From contig JAUSIH010000084.1 in assembly GCA_030648205.1 (NCBI GenBank), positions 1-34,766 of the forward strand: a DNA stretch of 34,766 nt, written 5' to 3'. Shown here piece after piece: positions 31,136 through 34,766 of this stretch; position 1 is the first letter of the stretch, and the number at the start of each line of letters is the position of its first letter. Below the pieces are notes generated by a model. That model saw only the letters and a program-made list of their open reading frames with translations. It did not search any database and was not told the origin of the DNA. The stretch is from Dehalococcoidia bacterium. GTDB taxonomy: Bacteria > Chloroflexota > Dehalococcoidia > JAUSIH01. The translations under genes and the position numbers were made by a program.

Positions 31136-32377
31136 CTAGACGATCACTTCCTCCTCGACAAGGCCGCGCACTTCCCGCGCGCTGAGGCCCAGCACCTCGC
31201 CGAAGACGTACTCGTTATGCTCTCCTATCATCGGGCCGTGCGTGCGCATCTTCATGTCGCTCTCGGAGAACTTCCACGGCGCACCTATGACCTTGCGCGA
31301 ACCGATGACCGGGTGACTGACGTTTGTAAAAGAGCCCCACGCGTTGAAGTGCGGGTCGTTGAAGATCTCCTCCGAGCTCAGGGCCGGCATGGCGGCTACG
31401 CCCACGCGCTGGAGCTTCTCCATCACCTCGTAGTGGGTGTACCCCTTCGTCCACGCGCCCAGCAGCTTGTCCAACTCCTCCTGGTTCTTCCAGCGACGGT
31501 ACTGGTCATTGAACCGCGGGTCGTCCGCCCACTCCGCGTGCCCGACGGCCTGGCAGAGTGCCTTCCACTCCTCGTCGGAGTTGACGACGATGCTGACCCA
31601 CTTGTCCTTCCCCTGGCATGGATAGCAGTTGTGCGGGGCCATGATGTCGTCCTTATTCCCCTCGCGGTCGCGCACGCGGCCTGTCATGAAGTAGTCCATG
31701 ATAGCGTCGCCGATGAGGACGGAGGGGACATCACGGGCCGAGACGTCTATGAACTGGCCCTTGCCTGTTCGCTGCCGATAGACCAGCGCGGACATGAGGG
31801 CGAAGCACGTACCGGTTCCCACGCGCAGGTCCATGCCGTCGCGGACGTCCGTGGGCAGCAGGTCCGGGTAGCCTGTCATGTGGGAGAGCCCACTCTGCGC
31901 GCTGAAGATAGTCGCGAGGCCGGCATAGTGCTTCTGCGGGCCGAACTGCCCGGAGCTGGACGCGGACAGCACGATAATGTCCGGTCGCACCTGCCGCACC
32001 ACGCTGTAGCCAATGCCCCGGCGGTCCAGGACTCCAGCGCTGAAGTTGTCTATCATCGCGTCGCACGCGCGAACGAGATTCAGGATGATGTCTTTCGCCT
32101 TGGGATGGGCCAAGTTCAGCGTGCAGCCCTTCTTGTCAAAGTTGACTTCCTGCCAGGCGGGGGTCTGGCACAGGCCTTCAGGCGGGACGGACGAGGGGTC
32201 GGTGATGGCCACGCCCTGCATGTCGGGGGTGTACAGGCGAATGTTGTCCACCCGCTTCATGCTCTCCACCTTGATGACCTCGGCGCCCATGACGCTCATC
32301 AGGTGGGTGACGAAGGGCCCCGCAAGAAACCATGTCAGGTCAAGGACTCTGACGCCGGAAAGGGGTCCTGGTGCCAT
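31136..32377 (-). CDS. CaiB/BaiF family III CoA-transferase, copy B
   Basis: This 413-aa class III CoA-transferase contains the family opening PLSGVRVLDLTWFLAGPF, the GAEVIKVE block and IDNFSAGVLDRRGIGY. The region MDLRVGTGTCFALMSAL contains the conserved catalytic Asp (D-x3-G pattern). YPCQGKDKWVSI and GVAAMPALSSEEIFNDPHF follow in the C-terminal part. These enzymes move CoA between acyl groups without a free hydrolysis step; the acid here is unknown. ATG 32377 with AAGGAGG upstream is chosen over an in-frame start at 32398. It follows copy A by 22 nt and is presumably co-transcribed. Confidence 0.88.
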   Translation of the reverse strand: MAPGPLSGVRVLDLTWFLAGPFVTHLMSVMGAEVIKVESMKRVDNIRLYTPDMQGVAITDPSSVPPEGLCQTPAWQEVNFDKKGCTLNLAHPKAKDIILNLVRACDAMIDNFSAGVLDRRGIGYSVVRQVRPDIIVLSASSSGQFGPQKHYAGLATIFSAQSGLSHMTGYPDLLPTDVRDGMDLRVGTGTCFALMSALVYRQRTGKGQFIDVSARDVPSVLIGDAIMDYFMTGRVRDREGNKDDIMAPHNCYPCQGKDKWVSIVVNSDEEWKALCQAVGHAEWADDPRFNDQYRRWKNQEELDKLLGAWTKGYTHYEVMEKLQRVGVAAMPALSSEEIFNDPHFNAWGSFTNVSHPVIGSRKVIGAPWKFSESDMKMRTHGPMIGEHNEYVFGEVLGLSAREVRGLVEEEVIV

Positions 32378-32399
32378 ATGCAAAGGCCTCCTTGGCAAG

Positions 32400-33608
32400 C
32401 TAGATAACGCCGGCCTCGCGGAGCTTCACAAGCTGCTCCTTGGTGTAGCCAAGCTCGCGGACATAGACGTCCTCGTTGTGCTGCCCCAGCAGGGGCGCGG
32501 GCGACCGCATCGCCCAGGGCGTCTCCGAGTGGATGTACGGGACGCCCGGGTATTTCTGCTTTCCGGCCCGTGGGTGGTCGAGTTCCGTGAAGAACTTGCG
32601 GGCCGCCAGGTGGTCGTCCTCCGCCAGGTCTTTCACCGTGGCGATGACGCCCGCGGGGATGCCCACCGCCTGTGTCTTCCGCTCAATGTCCTTCTTGGGC
32701 TGGTTGACGCTCCACTGCAAGAGCTTCTCATTGACTTCCATCGGACGCTTCAGCCGCTCGGCGTTCTCGTGGAACTTCGGCTCCTTGGTCCAGGCGGGGC
32801 CTCCCATCACCTTCTCCGTGAACAGCTCCCACCACGCCTGCGTGGACACGCGCACGACCAGGTAGCCGTCCTTCATCTTCATGTTGCTGCCGATGCGCGG
32901 CCCACGGCCGTCGCGGCTGTCTATGATGTGGCTGCTGTGTGTGTACTTGCCCAGAGCGGTCCGCGTCAGCGCCATGGTGGCCATGACGCGGGGCATGTCA
33001 ATGTGCTGGCCGGGGCCGCCCATCTGGAGGCCGTAGTACGCGCCCAGCGTGGCGATGGCGCCGAACAGCCCCGCGTCGTAGTCGCTGATGAACAGGCCGG
33101 GCCGTACCGGAGGCCGGTCCGTGACGCCACCGGGGAGCAGATAGCCCTCGCCGCCGGCCATGATGGTGTTGAGAGCGTAGGCCTTGAAGTCAGCATACGG
33201 GCCCTTCTGGCCGAAGGGGCTGAGGGACGTCATGATGAGCCGCGGGTTGGCCTTCTTGAGCACATCATACGTGAGGCCCAGGGCTTTCAACTCGCCGGGC
33301 GCGTGGTCCTCCACCAGGACGTCCACCTGCTTGATGAGACGCAGGAATATCTGCTTGCCGGTGGCTGTGCGGACGTCGAGCGTGATCCCCCTCTTGCTCG
33401 TGTTGAAGTACAGGAAGAAGCCGCTGGTCTCCTGGTTGGGGATGTTGTCGGGGTAGGGTTCGCGCTGGCGGGCGTTATCGCCGGTGTCCGGCGGCTCGAC
33501 TTTGAGCACGTCCGCTCCCATATCGCCGAGGAGCTTGCCACAATAGGGAGCCGCTACGAAGTGCCCCCATTCCAGCACTTTCAACCCTTCCAGAGCGCGT
33601 TCGGCCAT
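32400..33608 (-). CDS. CaiB/BaiF family III CoA-transferase, copy A
   Basis: This 402-aa class III CoA-transferase opens ALEGLKVLEWGHFVAAPYCGKLLGDMGADVLKVE and contains VLVEDHAPGELKALGL and LIMTSLSPFGQKGPY. The catalytic Asp lies in ISDYDAGLFGAIATLGA. IPAGVIATVKDLAEDDHL follows in the C-terminal domain. It is distinct from copy B in sequence and probably handles a different acyl partner, or the two may form one enzyme. GGAGGG precedes ATG 33608. It is the first gene after a strong promoter. Confidence 0.88.
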   Translation of the reverse strand: MAERALEGLKVLEWGHFVAAPYCGKLLGDMGADVLKVEPPDTGDNARQREPYPDNIPNQETSGFFLYFNTSKRGITLDVRTATGKQIFLRLIKQVDVLVEDHAPGELKALGLTYDVLKKANPRLIMTSLSPFGQKGPYADFKAYALNTIMAGGEGYLLPGGVTDRPPVRPGLFISDYDAGLFGAIATLGAYYGLQMGGPGQHIDMPRVMATMALTRTALGKYTHSSHIIDSRDGRGPRIGSNMKMKDGYLVVRVSTQAWWELFTEKVMGGPAWTKEPKFHENAERLKRPMEVNEKLLQWSVNQPKKDIERKTQAVGIPAGVIATVKDLAEDDHLAARKFFTELDHPRAGKQKYPGVPYIHSETPWAMRSPAPLLGQHNEDVYVRELGYTKEQLVKLREAGVI

Positions 33609-33687
33609 GATGCAACCCTCCTACAACAGGCGGGATGTTCTACGAGCGACGCCCGCGCGCGGAAACACTCCGGCGCAAGCATGCGCA

Positions 33688-33716
33688 ACTATACCAGACT
33701 CCATCTTTCCAGGCAA
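33688..33716 (-). promoter_or_regulatory. promoter of the CaiB/BaiF CoA-transferase operon
   Basis: On the minus strand TTGCCT (33711-33716), a 17-nt spacer and TATAGT (33688-33693), with an extended TGG before it, predict initiation near 33681. The leader is about 73 nt. Confidence 0.72.
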
Positions 33717-33754
33717 GAGTTCCGCTCCCGCCGCGCGTGCGCCTGGCATCCGCG

Positions 33755-34708
33755 TTACGGCTTCCGCACCCTGGGCGCCCCGCCGTGCGGGGTGCGAAAG
33801 TGCTCAACCGTGTTCCGGATGCCCTCGTCCAAGCCCACCCGTGGCGACCAGCCCAGCCCGGCGCGGGCCTTGCCCGCCTTCAGGTAGATGCGGAACACGT
33901 CGCCCGCGCGCGGGGCGTCATAGGCGGGCGCGCCGCCGTAGCCCGTCGCCGCCTGAAGCTGTACGAAGATGCGGTTCACCGACACGCCCGCCTCCGTTCC
34001 GATGTTGAACGCCTCGCCGTCGCCGCGCTCCAGCGCCAGCAGGTTCGCCCGCACGATGTCCGAGACGTACACAAAGTCCCGCTCCTGCTCGCCCGTCCCG
34101 AATATGACGGGCTGGACGCCCCGCAGCATCTTTTCGGTGAAGATGGCCACCACGCCGGCCTCCCCGAAGGGGTCCTGGCGCGGCCCGTACACGTTGGCGT
34201 AGCGGAGGACGGTGAAGCGGAGGCCGTAGAGCTGCCCGAAGAGACCCAGGTACTTCTCCGCCGCGAACTTGGACGTGCCGTAGGGGCTCAAGGGATGCAC
34301 CGGGTGCTCCTCGTCGCAGGGCATGTAGCGCGGCTCCCCGTAGAGCGCGCCGCCCGTGGAGGCGTACACTACTTTGCGGACGCCCGTGCGGCGCGCCTGC
34401 TCGAACACGTGGATGGAGCCGAGGATGTTCACCGCCGCGTCGCGGCACGGGTCTTTCACGGACATGGCCACGCTGGCTTGCGCGGCGTGATGGTCCACAT
34501 ACTCCGGGCGCTCCTGGTCGAAGACCTGCGCCAGGGCCGTGGAGTCGCGGATGTCCACCTGGTAGAGGCGCGCGCGCGGGTTGACCTGCTCCCGCTTGCC
34601 CGCGGACAGGTCGTCCACCACGGCCACGTCGTGGCCGGCGGCCACGAAGCCGTCCACTATATGGGAGCCGATGAAGCCGGCGCCGCCGGTGACCAGGACT
34701 TTCGCCAT
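33755..34708 (-). CDS. GalE-like NAD-dependent sugar-nucleotide epimerase/dehydratase
   Basis: This 317-aa extended SDR has the Rossmann motif GGAGFIGSH (8-16), a DDLSAGKRE cofactor loop, YASTGGALYGE (115-125) and catalytic Tyr143 and Lys147 in YGTSK. RYANVYGPRQDP and VYVSDIVRANLLALE are typical of UDP-glucose 4-epimerases and relatives. It probably interconverts nucleotide sugars for envelope polysaccharide, though the exact sugar is unknown. ATG 34708 with GAGG upstream is preferred to an in-frame TTG at 34744. Its -10 element is visible at the window edge. Confidence 0.9.
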   Translation of the reverse strand: MAKVLVTGGAGFIGSHIVDGFVAAGHDVAVVDDLSAGKREQVNPRARLYQVDIRDSTALAQVFDQERPEYVDHHAAQASVAMSVKDPCRDAAVNILGSIHVFEQARRTGVRKVVYASTGGALYGEPRYMPCDEEHPVHPLSPYGTSKFAAEKYLGLFGQLYGLRFTVLRYANVYGPRQDPFGEAGVVAIFTEKMLRGVQPVIFGTGEQERDFVYVSDIVRANLLALERGDGEAFNIGTEAGVSVNRIFVQLQAATGYGGAPAYDAPRAGDVFRIYLKAGKARAGLGWSPRVGLDEGIRNTVEHFRTPHGGAPRVRKP

Positions 34709-34753
34709 CCCGCGCCTCACTCGGAAGAAGAGATTCGCAGGCAAACGAGCAGC

Positions 34754-34759
34754 ATTATA
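34754..34759 (-). promoter_or_regulatory. -10 element of the epimerase gene
   Basis: A perfect TATAAT on the minus strand lies about 46 nt before the chosen ATG. The matching -35 would be beyond the window edge, so the promoter is only half visible. Confidence 0.5.
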
Positions 34760-34766
34760 CCACGGC

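Overview
The window is high-G+C bacterial DNA (one coding line at 12961-13020 counts about 75% G+C). It looks like a chromosomal segment from an aerobic or facultative member of the Chloroflexota, possibly Dehalococcoidia or SAR202-like. The lineage is inferred from a YacL-type PIN/TRAM-ispD-ispF-cysS cluster, a fused CtaA-CtaB heme A protein, CaiB/BaiF and Cat1-type CoA-transferases, and a lipoprotein with a long Ala/Pro linker. No rRNA, tRNA, CRISPR array, transposase or prophage gene was recognised.

Layout. 1-2866: the 3' end of a clpC gene, an alpha/beta hydrolase and a VTT/DedA-like membrane protein. 2894-7508: a housekeeping cluster (PIN/TRAM protein, ispD, ispF, cysS) with its own promoter; a cysteine-rich YkgJ-like gene lies inside it on the opposite strand. 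7649-13235: one promoter and five co-directional genes (dipeptide-type permease, lipoprotein binding protein, second permease, alpha/beta hydrolase, NAD-dependent SDR), which read as an uptake-plus-catabolism operon without its own ATPases. 13418-14702, minus strand: tatA, a pterin-carbinolamine dehydratase-like gene and a lower-G+C gene for an unknown membrane protein. 14856-18786, minus strand: three paralogous MFS transporters preceded by a 64-codon ORF with a very good ribosome binding site. 18951-21088: a large VWA-domain protein. 21243-22563: an HxlR/YodB-type regulator and a YceI protein, with related inverted repeats at both promoters. 22577-26084, plus strand: a metallophosphoesterase, two tandem Cat1-family CoA-transferases and a small acidic ORF, ending at a bidirectional terminator shared with trxB (26160-27110, minus).

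27182-28088 is a mostly non-coding regulatory stretch. It holds the trxB promoter, a 75-aa helix-turn-helix protein and, divergently, a promoter and hairpin-forming leader for an unrecognised Rossmann-like protein with a Cys-x3-Cys-x5-Cys cluster. 28823-31037 carries a tiny protein resembling the transmembrane part of cytochrome oxidase subunit II, overlapping the CtaA-CtaB fusion gene. 31136-33716, minus strand, is a two-gene CaiB/BaiF CoA-transferase operon with a good promoter. 33755-34759, minus strand, is a GalE-like sugar-nucleotide epimerase gene.

The most system-like signals are: (i) the HxlR/YceI pair with matching operator-like repeats, possibly a quinone or electrophile response; (ii) the unknown Cys-cluster Rossmann protein with a structured leader and a divergent HTH gene; (iii) the subunit-II-like hairpin protein tied to a CtaA-CtaB fusion whose linker carries a tandem duplication; and (iv) the small ORF heading the triple MFS array.
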